DNA of 64,000 nt from Grifola frondosa (taxonomy: Eukaryota > Basidiomycota > Agaricomycetes > Polyporales > Grifolaceae), in the NCBI GenBank assembly GCA_001683735.1, contig LUGG01000038.1, positions 186,001 through 250,000 on the forward strand, given 5' to 3'. The notes under the pieces are model-generated. The model was not told the origin of the DNA. It did no database searches and saw only the letters and a program-made list of their open reading frames with translations. Positions 12,101-23,500 of this stretch are shown in pieces; the first letter of the stretch is position 1, and each line of letters opens with the position of its first letter. The translations under genes and the position numbers were made by a program.

Positions 12101-14515
12101 CAGCTGTGTGTACCCTGTGTAGTGAAAACGACAAGTCGGTTCGCGAAGTATCTTTGTGCCGTCTTCACGTCAATGTCTGCCACCCAATATTCGCGTCGAC
12201 TCGCAATCTGGGCATTTATCATCCTATACGGTGCATAACACGCAGGGCCGCGGTTGACCAATCGTGGTGCGCATACGTTCGCTCTCTGCCCGCGAGAGCA
12301 AACACACTGAGCCCCATCTATTCTTCTCGTGCAGGGAATGCAATCCCTCGATGCTCGCTGAACCGAACAAGCCGCATATTCCACCCTGCGAAGCACGGTC
12401 ACGCCATCTCCTGTGATGACATGACGCAGAACCACTGATGGAGGTTCTGTGTGGCTGCAAGTCGCCTTATCCGCGGGGGTGTAGGTAGAGGGGGCCTTAT
12501 GCAAGTTCAATTTTGCCGACAGCGCGGGGGCCGGCGAAGATGTCTGGCCCTCGTAAACATATTTCGCGACACACACGTTGTGTCAGCTCGCGCCTACCGT
12601 CTTTCTTCGAGAAATACTGGCCAGGCGACGTATGGGACGCTCCTGCTCGTCTAGGAGACAAAGAAACACCACAGAAAGTCAACAAACCGAGCAAGCATCT
12701 CAGCCATCGCACGCACAGAACACCCCCGTCTGACCACCGTGCACTCAATATCCCCGAGACCCTCCATTATTCCATTTCGGGAGCTGACCTGGACTGCCCC
12801 GTCCCATTCTTTCTCTCCAGTTCGCCAGCCCTTCCGCGGGCCGGTCCCTGCCTACCACGCACGGGCTGCATCTGCCCTCCGCCGAACCTGACCTTCCTGC
12901 CCAGCGCGCTTCTGCCAGGCTCGCGGTGGTGGTCCTGCAAAATCCAGTTCGGACGCAACGCGGGCCCTGCGCTCAAACGTGGAAGCAAGGCGGGGTCCTC
13001 GCGCCTTTTTTTCGTGCTCGATCCCGCAGTGGCACGATGCGCAGGGGCCCCGTTGGCACCGACCGCCGTACGCTCGCGGATGCGCCAGCGATCTCCCCAG
13101 GAGTGAGCACGATATCCATTGCCATTACTTCGTCGAATCCGACACCGCTGGCAGGGCCTTGGATACAACATCGCGCGTGGAGTTATAACTCGCCTCGCGC
13201 TGGTGACTTGAATCAGCGCGGGAGAGGTGGGCGCCCGGTGAGGCGGAGTAAGAGCCGATCGGCCTGCGTATCTAAAGTATGTATGTACGCGTGCCAGATG
13301 ATCTCGCGGCGATCGCTCGCTTTTTGGAAAAACCTCGTCGTGTGTGCAAGCTGGAGTGACTCGGCCGTATCGTTGAAGACGTGACGGTCGAGCGTCGAAC
13401 GTCGAACGTTGATCTCCCTGCGTACCTCGTGCCATCGTCCTCCGCTCCAGACAGCCGTGTATGTACTCTCCGCAGTGAACGTCTCCCGCGCCGATATTTC
13501 CCACATCGACTGCAGTCTGGGCGTTTGTCATTCTATATGATGCATAACATAACGTGCAGGGCCGCGGAGATGCTGCCTGCCAGCTGGTTCTGTGTCGAAG
13601 AACGAGGCACAGTATGATTTCCACGCCGGGTGAGCCCATGGCATCTACTGCTCTCGTGCAGGAGGGAGGCGCCCGCGGACGATCTCTCCTCTCGAAACAC
13701 CACACCAGAGGCGCACCGCCGTATCCACACCACGAACCGCGGGCGGCAGACGCACACCTCTGATGCGAAACGACTGATGGGGGCGCGCGTGTGCCCGCAA
13801 ATGCCTTATCCGCGGGTAGAGGGGCCCTCCCCAAATTTGCCGACAGCGGGGCCTGTTTCGTGTACGACATATGCCGTAGAACAATGCGTCGTGCTATCTC
13901 GTGCCCGTCGTCGTCGTTCTTCGGGGAACACGCTGGGTTGGGCAGGCGATGTACGGGACGCTCCTGCTCGTCTAGGAAACAAACGGTACGACAAGTCGAC
14001 AAAGCGAGTAAGCCATCTCAGCCATCGCATGCACAGGACGCCCAGTCTGACCACCACGCAGTCGAGACTCTCTTCTCGTATGGCCCAGAGAGTCCCTCTT
14101 GTTCTATTTCGAGTACTGATGTGTTCCGTCCGTTCATTCTGTTTTTTCTTTCTCTGCAGACTGCAGGCGGTTATGCTGCCCGGCCCCGCCGGAGGTTCCT
14201 AGAGGCACGGATTATCGCATGCGCCCCTCTCGGCACGCCTTACTACCGCTGCGATGGCGGGTACTTTAATTCTGCACAACACGATACACCAATCCTGCCC
14301 AGGCACCCGGACTGACGACACGCGCGCCACGACAGTCCAGCCGCGGTCGGTCGGCGGTGGGGACCCAGCGGGTCGTCTGTCAGGGCAGCGCCGTGTTGGC
14401 GTCCGGGGGGAGGCAGTACGGCGATCACCATGATTTTGGCATGGGCAGCGCATGGATCCGCGCCGCACGTAAATTTTTCATGGCGCTCGCCCGGTGCTCT
14501 CCAAAGCCAAATTGG
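9150..14515 (+). repeat. Tandem array of about four 1.35-1.4 kb repeat units
   Basis: An 11-base anchor, CGTATCTAAAG or a close variant, recurs at 9150, 10562, 11918 and 13267, giving periods of 1412, 1356 and 1349 bases. Further matching blocks recur in each unit in the same order: a copy of TGCAGGGCCGCGG-like sequence, GACGCTCCTGCTCGTCTAGG, a Pro/Arg-rich block ending in GACCACCGTGCA, and GCCAGGCTCGCGGT. Units have diverged by substitutions and small indels. The right boundary, near 14515 (ccaaagccaaatt), matches the end of a fifth, minus-strand copy ending at 32108. No coding capacity is convincing: the longest open frame (411 codons, minus, 12767-14002) is not conserved between units. I do not recognise the family. 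It has no obvious long terminal repeats. Confidence 0.75.
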
Positions 14516-16410
14516 ACCGGCCGTCGATTGTGCCTGCACCGCGCACCGCGATGGGAACGAGGATCCGGGTCGCGGGCATCGGTCGGCGTCGAAGCCAGAG
14601 CGAGAGTTCCGGTCGATGCGTCCTTGCAGTGTCCCGCCGCTAATAATCGCTCCCTCTCACCGGTGTTGTTCGTGCATCTGTAGGAGCGCCTCCCTCTCGC
14701 TAACGCGCCCAAAAGTCAAATTCGACCCACACGCAGCGCCGAGCAGCTCAATATCAAAGGCAAGCAGCATCCAGATCGGTGGGATCGGGCGGGGTTCGAA
14801 GCCAAAGCCAAAGCCAAAGTTCCGACATCGAAAATTTGGCAGAATCAGAACCGCGTCGATGCGCGTGCGTGCTTCGAAGGGGCACTTCTCGCGATGGCTT
14901 TGACGCCGCATCGTGGCTCGTCCCGCGGGCGCGTCAGCTACAAGCACGTACGTACGTAACGGACCACGGCGCGTCACTTGTCCACCCTCCTTCTCCCAAG
15001 CGCGCACCTGTGCCTATTCCGAGCCCGCGCGTCTAGCTATAGGTCCCTCCGGCGAAATCCGCTCATTCTCAATTGAATCGTCGCCGTGCGTGCGCAAAGG
15101 GCACCGGCGATCGACGAGGTGCGTGCATATATCATGTTCCGCCACGAGGAGGCACTGCAGCACCGTGCGTCGGCACCGGGTCGCGTATCGTGCACGCAGC
15201 GGTGTCGCCGGCGGGTGGGTGCTTCCTCGGGCGGGATGGCGTCATAGGAAGGGCCCTCCAGCTTCCTCGGGCGGGGGAAGGTTCTGCTTCTGCGGTTCCT
15301 CGGGCGGGGTTCGCGTCGCGCGGAAGTTGGGTGGCAGAAACGCAGGATGCGGATGCGGATGCCGCGGCGAGGGGCGTGTGAGCGCGGTGCGCGCATATGG
15401 TCAGATTCGCTATCCTCGCGCGCACCTGGAGGCCAGCCGAGTGGCCAGGACCGCGAGTCGAAGGCTTCCTCCCTCCTTCGCAAACCTTGTGCGCCACTTC
15501 TTCATTATGTGGAGCGCCGGTGCTTCTGCGCAGAGATCACTGCGAGATTGTGCGGTGCTGGCCTGGGCTCGGTGCGGGGCAGGTGCCGGGGTACGTACCG
15601 ATCCGGAAGCTGTTCACGGAGAAGACGAGGTGCAGGTGACGCCGCCAGCGCTACAGGCCGTTGCAGATCAGCGGGAATCAATGTCGACGTTTGGTCGACG
15701 TACTTACGCCCTGTGCGCCGAGGCATGCGGTTCTCCCTGCCGGTAATATGCCCCAAAACGACACACGTCCCCTCCCGCGTTCTCTTCGGGCCCCGCGCGT
15801 CCCTCGTTCTCGCTATCCGCACCCTTGAGCTTACACATCCACACAGAGAACTCTCGAATTTCAGCCCGCGTCTCACCGAGCACGCGCTTTCCCGGCGCAC
15901 CAGCCGCACCCCGCCCGAGCGCCCTCCCCGCGCCTTCTCGCATTCGCGTTCGCGTGCCAGGCGCGCACACGCTTCCCCGCCAGCCAGCCTCCACTGACGC
16001 GCCCGCAGATGCGCAATCACCTGCCGCGCACACCGCGTTCCCTCCTCGCTGGCGCCGCACACAGCCTCGCTCCAGATCCGCTCAACTCAGATAGGCAGCC
16101 CACTACACACACGCGGAGAGAACGTAGATAACGATATCGATAACATTGATTAGCACAAGACATTAATTAATATATCGTACATTGCTTTCGTTTTGGCAAC
16201 AACAACAACAACAGCAACAACAGTAGTAGCAGCAGTGAGCGGTAATCCGGGGATGGTGTGCGGGGATAAGACGGTGTGTGTGAATGCAAAGGCGGGAGGG
16301 GAGGGTGAACCAAGCAAGCAAGCAAGAACGAATACGCGCACGCGCGCAATGTGCAGGTCCGGTCCGGGGGTAGTAGGCACTGGGCGGGGATAGTCGTGGT
16401 CACATACGAA
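14516..16410. other. GC-rich intergenic DNA with simple repeats
   Basis: No gene is supported; open frames on both strands read as Arg/Ala/Pro-rich shadows of high GC. Local features are a short aagcca tandem near 14800-14820, three copies of TTCCTCGGGCGGG at 15223, 15263 and 15295, and a CAA-type microsatellite at about 16196-16225 beside an AT-rich patch that may be the 3' end of the TEA gene. Confidence 0.55.
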
Positions 16411-17857
16411 TCAGCACGCAGCGCCCGCGCGCAAGTACGAAAACGGCGCATCCGGATCCGCCTCCGCAAAGCCCGCGCACAAGAGGGCCGGCGGCGGGTG
16501 GTGCCACGCGTCGGGCGGCGCGGCGAGGTCGAGCGGGCTCGGCGGGAGGCTGCTGCTCGCGTACCCGTCCTCGTCGCGGTGCAGCAGCGCGGGCGTCAGC
16601 GCCCCGCCGAACAGCAGCAGCTCGTCGAACGCCGTGCCGAGCTCGGAGTGTGCGCGCGCGTGCGCGTGCGCGAGGGGCTGCGTGCGCGCGGGGAGTGCGC
16701 CGGGGACGCGGCGAAGTGCGCGGTGTTGAACTGGTACACGATCGAGAGCAGGACGTCCTCTGTGCCGTGCGCGTCGCCCGTGCGCACGATCTCCTGCACG
16801 ATCGTATATGACGAGGGGTCTGCAAGTAGTCATAGTCAGCACACACACTCGCACTCGCACTCGAGGGGGAGGAGGCACGCACCGGGGCAGGCACAGAGCA
16901 TATCCCAGAACGCAGGGACGAACGCCGTACGGTACAAGAACGTGCACTCCATCTCGGAGGGCCACTGCGGCGCGGGCATGCACGACGAGCTAAGCAGCTC
17001 CAGCTCGGTGCGCTCCGCATGCACGGGCACGCCCCCGCGGAGCACGCGGAACGCGGACTGCGCGGCGAGCGGGGCGCGCGCGAGGAAGGTCACGGTGGGG
17101 TCGATCGAGCGCAGCGTGCGCGGGCCCGAGGAGAACGTGTTCGCGGACGGGCACGCGGGGGACGCGGGGAGGAGCGGGACGGGCGCGGCGGGGGAGGGCG
17201 CGCCGGTGTCGGGGAGGACGTCGATGTAGACGTAGCTGGAGGGCACGCGCGTGAGCGGGGGCGTGCGCGGGGGCGAGGGGCTCGCGGAGGACGAGGAGCC
17301 CGAGCTCGGAACGTCTTTCGGTGCGGCGCTGCTCTCCTTTGGCTGCATCATCGCGATGTGTCGGTTGGAGAGCAGTTGCAGGACTGTGGGGTGGGTGTTA
17401 GTGGGGCGAGGGGGAGGGGAGGGAGGGGACGTACTGCGTTTGCCCTCGGCGTGTCGCGGAGCTGCTGGAGGCGGCTGCCGACCTGCTTGGGGTCCTGCGC
17501 TTGCCGGTCATGTTGAAGATGTAGTCCGAGATGAACTTGTTGCGCATGGGGAAGCGTCCGAACGCACGCGAGGTCCTCGACTCGACCGGCTGTACTTCTC
17601 CAGGCCTTTGGTGCAAGCGCGTGAGCACGGCGTATGGCGAGCAAGAATACATGGACGGCTGCGTACCTTCTACGAGGGCGGCTTCGAGGTAGGGGGGCCA
17701 GACGACCTCGCCCTTGCCCTTCATGGTCTTCCAGCACTTGCGGCCGTGACGATGGTCTGGATGGTGTCATTGATGCCGGCGTTGTTGGAGACGGTGTAGG
17801 AGAGTCGTCTGCGGAGGAGATGTGGATGTGCTGTGCGAGGTGGCGGGAGGAGGACAT
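16411..17857 (-). CDS. TEA/ATTS-domain transcription factor, frame broken
   Basis: A DNA-binding developmental regulator of the AbaA/TEC1 type. The TEA domain is read on the minus strand between about 17735 and 17465: RKCWKTMKGKGEVVWPP, then PYLEAALVEG. An intron fits at about 17675-17610. The domain continues with ESRTSRAFGRFPMRNKFIS, DYIFNMTGKRRTP, then KQVGSRLQQLRDT. The order and content match the three-helix TEA fold and its recognition helix (RTPKQVGSRLQQLR). The N-terminus at 17857 is Ser/Thr/Pro-rich. Downstream exons hold LQLLSNRHIA and a long variable region ending at 16411. Single-base losses occur before RKCWKT, before the PVESR segment and in a four-C run within RTPK (17489-17492), and another shift lies in the C-terminal half. 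These may be assembly errors, because the residues on both sides are highly conserved; otherwise this is a pseudogene. Confidence 0.75.
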
Positions 17858-17915
17858 GGTGGAGGCGCGTGTGTGGGGGGAGGGGAGGCGGAGAGGAAGA
17901 GAGAGATTAGGAGGG

Positions 17916-17928
17916 TATATATATATAT
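17916..17928 (-). promoter_or_regulatory. TATA-like AT repeat upstream of the TEA gene
   Basis: An alternating TA tract (tatatatatatat), 59-71 bases upstream of the minus-strand start at 17857, stands out in otherwise purine-rich GC sequence. It is a plausible core promoter, but a dinucleotide microsatellite would look the same. Confidence 0.4.
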
Positions 17929-17944
17929 GTATATGGTAGGTGGA

Positions 17945-19562
17945 GGAGGGGTGGAGGGATAAGTGAGGGCAAGCGAGGACTGAAGGATGTGTCGCGGCAA
18001 GATAGACGCGGAGAAGAGAGATCGCCGGAGGGAGGAGAGGTGGGCGGCCCTAATTAAAGGGCTGACGAGTGCGAGAAGAAGGCGATTGCGAGCCTCTTGC
18101 GGCCGCTAGAACGCGCACGGGCGCATTTCGTCTCTCTGGCTCCCGCACAATGGCTTCGAGCAGCTCCTACGAGCACCAATTGGACGCGTCGAGGCTTCCG
18201 TGTGGGAGAGTGCGAGCTGGGGGGCACCAAGGCTTCCCTGGCTGTACCATCGCGAACGGAGCGGGGTTCGTCGCAGCTTCGGGCAGCGCACGTCTATCAA
18301 CGACGTCCATCTCCCACCGCAATCTCTGTGCTGCTTCTCCGGCCACCTACCCGCCCTCTGCGAAAGGAAATCGCCCGTGCGCCGTCCACCCACTCCAAAC
18401 CGGCATCCCTGACGCCATCAACCCTACCTCGGCTGCACGCCGTGCAGCCGACGAGGAGCTGAAGGGTGGTGTGTGGGTGACCCACCAGCCCGTGCTCGGG
18501 ATCTACAGAGATTAGGGAAAGATCCAGGAGGAATGGTGGCGAATACGTGCGACGAAAGAGGACTAGCGGCAGTAGTAGAGTGCCATAGTAAAACAGGCGT
18601 AATACAGAGGCGTGGCACACACACCAGGGTCACAGTCCTCGCCGGGCGCCAACCCCGACTTCTTCGACAGCCCCGCTGCCCAATCACACTGCGCATCCAG
18701 GCGCCCACTGTCACAGGCAGCTCACGGGCCGTCGAGCTGCTGCATCGACTTCCCCAGTTCGAATTCGCCTTCGCGTGCGGCGGCCGGATCGGGAGCAGCG
18801 AGTCGACACGTTCGCAGCGCACCACCTAAAGTACTTTTGCTAGCAAAAGCGAGCAGAACGCCGAGCAGGGAGCGGCCGGCATCAGCGCCGCCGTCCAGCG
18901 GGGGCGCTTCAGCATATCCGGCTAGGGCCCTTGACGCGCTTCGCACCTTCACGCGCACTGGCCCAGCGCGCGCCGCACAATGCGCACGCAGCTACTTTCT
19001 CAGTCGTCGTCCCCGCGAGATGCCGGCCAGCCCGCGCACTCCGCCCGCACATCCCGGTCCCCGCTGCGTGTCGAGTGCGGGCGCACAAAGGCGATATGGC
19101 GCGCGCAGCCTCGAAGCGCCAGCGCGAATACGAAGCTAGCATATGTATCTAGCGTGCAGAACCCCTGTATAGGTGGCCACCGTCCATCAGAAACGGCTAA
19201 AGCCCTCGCGAAGAGACGCGACTCGAGGGAGGCGGAAGTTCGCCGGCCTCAGCCCGTGTGCTGGTCCGTCCCGTGCACCCAACTTAGGCAACTCCTTCCC
19301 AGCGCGGCCGGCACAGTCTAGGCCATCTTGCATGACGAGCACAGAAGGCGCTGCGATTTAGAGGACCGTTAGAGGAAGGCATCACCCATAGGCTGAGCAC
19401 CGTTGCAGCCAATCACCAGCGCGGACGTCCACCGGCGATGAGATCTGAGCGAAGAAGCAGCCCAAGAGGGTGAAGATCGTCCGTTTCGCTCGGGCACAAA
19501 GGGTCCTGCTCCCACTCGGGAAAGATGTGCTCAGTTCTGTCGAATCTCCGAGGTAGGGTCTC
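17945..19562. other. GC-rich intergenic DNA
   Basis: No gene is supported. Open frames on both strands are short and overlapping. A perfect short palindrome (CGGCTGCACGCCGTGCAGCCG core, near 18430-18450) is present. The stretch separates the TEA promoter from the inverted-repeat element that begins at 19563. Confidence 0.5.
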
Positions 19563-19575
19563 ACCTAGTCTCGGA

Positions 19576-19652
19576 ACCAGCCGTTCTACCCTATCGGACC
19601 CCCAATCGGAGAGCGAAAAACATCAGCACGGGTCCGGGGTAGAACGTCTGGT
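19576..19652. repeat. Left terminal hairpin
   Basis: The arm ACCAGCCGTTCTACCCTA pairs with its partner GGGGTAGAACGTCTGGT across a loop of about 40 bases, with one mismatch. The same arm sequence, in a diverged version, builds the hairpin at the other end of the element. Confidence 0.6.
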
Positions 19653-19792
19653 GAATTTGGTATAGAGGGGGGGGGTTGTCACATTCACGTGATGATCGAG
19701 GCGTTTGACGCGACGTTTGACGCGTCCGACGCGATCTTACACGCGCCGCGTTGACGCGTTTAGATTCTTTTGTACCTACCTTTATCTAATTT

Positions 19793-20517
19793 ATGGATCC
19801 TAATTCTACACCTTGGTACTCTCCGCTGAATGAATTAGACGACGACGACCTTGATGACCCGGACTGGGAACCGGACTCGGACTCTGGCGACGATCTCGAG
19901 CACAGCCGACAGCGCGAGCCGAGCGACTCGCCTCATAGGCAACGGACTAGGCGATGGAGGGCTGAACTTCTGCAAGAAGGCGACATCTCTGCCCGAGTTA
20001 AAGAAGTACTGGAATTTATGAAATCCAGAAAACTTGATCTCCCTCTGCTGTTGTGGGCTATAAGCTGGAATGTACAAGATCTCGTGCAAGACACAGCCGT
20101 GCAATTCGAAAGGACTGCTCTTACATCTAGTGAGGAACTTCCGGAACTTTTTCACAGATGGTACAAGCCTCCTCGTGGACATAACCGCGGAATCAAGTCG
20201 AAAGGTGCATCTTGCGCCATCACTCGCTTCGCGCTCGACTGGGTGGGCAATGTCGTCAACCAGGAGATGTCTGTGGTCGGTGAATATATGCGGTGCAACC
20301 GAGAAGACCTGTCGGAGGAAGACTTGCTCGACATCAGATGGCATGAAGTCCAGGGATCGGTGCGCGAGAAAGCACCGACGCTGTGGTCTCTCTTGCGTCG
20401 CTGCGCGTGGACCACAAAGCAGAAGAAGAACAAGCTTAAGGATCCCGAATCCGTTCGTTCCCGTATATCAGCACATTTTCTTCACTGACCGTTGCATTAT
20501 AGGTAATTTTGATCTCG
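19793..20517 (+). pseudogene. DUF6589-type transposon-associated protein, 3'-truncated
   Basis: The first exon, 19793-20452, encodes 220 clean residues. An acidic N-terminus (DDDDLDDPDWEPDSDSGDD) leads into the conserved start of the DUF6589-type family: VLEFMKSRKLDLPLLLWAI, FERTALTSSEELPELFHRW, then SEEDLLDIRW and APTLWSLL. These proteins are common in Agaricomycetes and usually run several hundred residues further. A 50-bp GT-AG intron fits at 20453-20502 and the next exon starts VILIS, as expected for the family, but ends within a few codons at the junction with the helicase fragment. Without that splice the frame would stop at 20488. Function is unknown; the family is usually repeat-associated, which fits the surrounding terminal repeats. 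Start chosen at the first Met, about 230 bases inside the element. Confidence 0.6.
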
Positions 20518-21602
20518 AGTATTGAAAAAAATGATTGTCTTCTGGAGGATGGATCCCGGTGTCGCGTCGCGTACAACAAAGTCGAGGATAGGGAGTGCAG
20601 TCGCAGCGGCTTTCATACGATGGACAGCGGGAATGATGTTTGCGCGGTTGTTGCCCAGGTTCACGAAATATGTTGAGGAGATGTCGAAATGTAGCTTGAG
20701 TTGGACGTCTTGAAGCATGAATGGCGGGAGCGTAGCAGAAGTCGCAAGGAAGGGTACATGGAGCGCTACGAAAGAGCGTAGCTTGCCAAGCTCGGCGAAC
20801 TTTTTGCGAAACTTGTCCCCCCACTGCGAGATGCAGTGGGCCTCGTCGATGATCACCGCGGCGACGTTCTTCATGAAATCTGGCGTCCGCATTAGCTTTG
20901 AGAATTGTTCGTGCTCGAGGCACATCTCGGGCGACGTCAGGAGGACGCGGTGCTTCTGCGCTGCGATTTCCTAGAGAGAAATATTAGTGAGTACAATTTC
21001 CGCATCATGAGCTTGAAACGATACCTTGTGTAATTGTGAGTTGTACGTTTCGCCGTTCACGGCTTTTGCGGTGAGACCCATCGCCTCGAACCTGCGGGCC
21101 TATATAGCAAGATAATCAATGTGATAAATAGACATTTAATTCGAAGACTTACCTGATCTTGTTCCAGTTCGTTTAACGGCGAGATAATAATGACCATTTT
21201 TTTCTTGCTGTCATCAACAAGCAGTGGCATAGCAAACGGCATGGTTTTTCCGGCACCAGTGCCCGCAATAACCATGCAATCAACACCAAGCAGGAGCGCC
21301 TCCGCAACGTCGACCTGCCAGCCGAAGGGAGACTTGCCGTCGAAAGCCGCACGAAACGAAGTAATGATCTTGTTGCGCATGATTGCCGAGTCGTACTTAT
21401 TCAGACGAGCAGCTTCTTCGCGAGCAGCTTTCAGCACAGACTCAGATCTTGCTGCCTGTCTCGTATGCTTGTCTTGCTGGGGTGTGTCGGGCAATGCAGA
21501 CGCATTATTTGCACGCGAAGGTCCAGCAGCGCTCGGAGTTGCAGTAGCGTTGCTGGATGCCGCGGGGCTATTGCTGGCTGCGCGCGACGGCGGAGAGTTC
21601 AT
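20508..21602 (-). pseudogene. RecQ-like DEAH helicase, 3'-truncated
   Basis: A superfamily 2 helicase of the RecQ type. Three exons on the minus strand fit with GT-AG introns at 21152-21100 and 21024-20971. Motifs in order: a Ser/Ala-rich N-terminus; FGWQVDVAEALLLG (Q-like region); motif I, AGTGAGKT; motif Ia, ISPLNELEQDQ; motif II, DEAHCISQWG; motif III, LATSATLP; and the start of motif IV, KTIIFFNTRD. There the protein ends, so motifs V and VI and any C-terminal domain are absent, leaving roughly the first half of the helicase core. The reading frame is otherwise undamaged and the Walker residues are intact, which points to recent loss of the 3' part. Its orientation, head-on to the DUF6589-type gene and inside the same inverted repeats, suggests that both belong to one element. 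Confidence 0.75.
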
Positions 21603-21776
21603 GGTGGCAGCGAGAAAGATGGGGGGAAAATGGTTGCATTGGGGACGCCATAGCTATATATCTACGTGTTGAAGCAGTACGCGGATCCGTTGCAGACGAG
21701 AAGAGTACAAAAGTAGCACGTGAGCGACGCGACAGGTCACAAGCGTGATGAACCCCCCCCCCTCTATACCAAATTC

Positions 21777-21885
21777 ACCAGACGGTATAGGGTGTGTCCG
21801 TGCTGCTGTTTTTCGCTCTCCGTTTTGAACTCCGAAGGGGGAGCACGTGATCCCGGTGGCACGCTCACACCCTATACCGTCTGGT
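21777..21885. repeat. Right terminal hairpin
   Basis: A perfect 20-base stem, ACCAGACGGTATAGGGTGTG and its exact complement, closes a loop of about 69 bases. It sits at the mirror position of the left hairpin, just inside the outer inverted repeat. Confidence 0.7.
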
Positions 21886-21898
21886 TACGAGACTAGGT

Positions 21899-23500
21899 CT
21901 CACCCCGGCGTCTCACACACGCAGCGTTTGTTTGTGACGTCCGCACGTGCTCACACACAAGCTCGATCGCAGGCGCCCACTGGCCAGCGTTTCAATTTCA
22001 GCTATCACATTGATCTGTCAAAGAGCCAACTGCTAGCTTCACCGCTAGGACATGGAATTTGCATTCGAATTGGCATGATGCCCTGCTAAGCAGAAATCTA
22101 CGCAAAGCCCCCAGAGTCAGAACCCACGCCGTATCCCGATTCCGAATCTCCCGGCATTCCCTAGCCTGGCCAAACTAAACACCGGCGACGTCCAACGTTC
22201 ACACCTGCGACGCTGCCCAGCTGGATTCGCCAATCCGATACGTATACGTAATTAACGATATATACACCTCCGAAGCACCCCGCACACCCAATCCGCGCAC
22301 TCGCGCGTGATTGGAGCAGGACGTGCCAGGTAAGTAGACCGTCCACCGTCTCCGCGGGTGGGAGCCCGCCCACCCCCATTGGCTCCTACCGCCGGCCAGC
22401 TACTTAGCCAAGTACTGCGATTTGATAGCATACGCCGCATCGGGCGCGCGGCGACCTGGGCGTGGCAGCCCGGCCTCTTTCGATGGACGCCTGTACATGC
22501 GACGCGATCGCGGGCGATCCTCGACCCGGCGGCAGCGCGGATGTGGGCATCGGCCTGCTCTGCCGGCGCCAGAACCCCGCTGTTCGTCGTGAGTTGAGTA
22601 AGGTGCGACACATGTATCGCGAGAACCAAGTGCGAAGGAAGTAGAGGATGCGTCGCCGGTGCCAGAAGCGGCGCAGCGAGAGAGGTCGTTCGTCCGTCAC
22701 GGGGCGAACAGAATCAGCGGAAGGCGAGGGGATAATGAAAGAAGCTCGGTCGGTTGGGCCAGAGAAGCGCGTCGCTTGCTGTGGGGTGTGTCGTGCACGG
22801 GCTTCTTCTGGCTTCTGGCTGTTCGGCGCGGCGCGGGCGGGCCCTGCCTGCGAAGGGGTGTGTTTGGTGGTTGTGAGTTGACGAGTGGGGTGGTCGTTTC
22901 GCTTCGGCCAACTGAGGGTTGGAGTTTGCTGTTGACAACGAGGGATCCGGAGTGGTTTTGATACTGAATGCGATAATGCCTGAGGTTGGGAATATATGTT
23001 CGTGCGAGGTAGGTTTCAGGTCAAAGCATTTGCGAAGGTCCAAGCGGGGGGCTGTTCCGGTGTCTGGCTCCCCATGGTCCTGTGGCAAGCTGCTTAGACT
23101 CGTGTTAAACAGGACCATACGAAAATGAAGGAGATCTTCAACAATACTAGAGATAGAGATATGTATGGTATGTGTACTTGCAATTGCATGGGCGTAGCCT
23201 GCAGACGGAAAGGGACCGGGTTGTGGAGTCGGCGTAGAAGTGGAGAAAACTTGCATGTTGTTGTGGTATTCGCCTGTGCCTCCGCCACATCTACATACGT
23301 TATGCAGCTCAAACTTCCAAAAGCACCAGCTCGACCGCAATCACGAGATGATTCAGGGCGGTTTGATTTTGAAGGGCTGCCGGTGATTAGGCTCGGACTC
23401 GTGCTGCCAGGTCCGAACTCTGCGTGCGTACTAAAGGCGAGATAGGGATGACGGCAAGGATGCCCTGGATATGCTGGAGGATCATGAGCATGGGGGGTCG
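21899..23500. other. Intergenic, no gene supported
   Basis: A 208-codon minus-strand frame (22714-23340) reads as Pro/Ser/Thr/His-rich text with no domain. Other frames are shorter. No RNA gene or repeat was recognised. Confidence 0.4.

Larger units (their letters stand above)
19563..21898. mobile_element. Deletion-derivative inverted-repeat transposon
   Basis: The two ends are inverted copies. The left begins ACCTAGTCTCGGAACCAG and the right ends in the complement, CTGGTTACGAGACTAGGT. Further in, both ends share a block around GTGAATTTGGTATAGAGGGG, followed by a G or C run. Each end also folds into its own hairpin. The flanks share CTC, a possible 3-bp target duplication, too short to be proof. 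Inside are two convergent gene fragments, a plus-strand DUF6589-type gene and a minus-strand RecQ-like helicase gene, which meet at about 20511-20523 where both are cut off. I infer that the complete element is much longer and carries both genes in full, and that this copy lost the middle through a short homology (gatctcgagtatt fits both reading frames). Confidence 0.65.

Noticed and set aside
12767..14002. 411-codon minus-strand open frame in the tandem repeat
   Set aside because: The frame is not kept in the other units or in the 32-38 kb copy, and the text is Arg/Pro/Ala-rich with no domain. It is a by-product of GC-rich sequence.
16400..17020. 206-codon minus-strand frame overlapping the TEA gene
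   Set aside because: Arg/Ser-rich shadow of the GC-rich TEA gene; the TEA exons read in another frame.
22714..23340. 208-codon minus-strand frame
   Set aside because: Low-complexity Ser/Thr/Pro/His text without conserved blocks or splice pattern.
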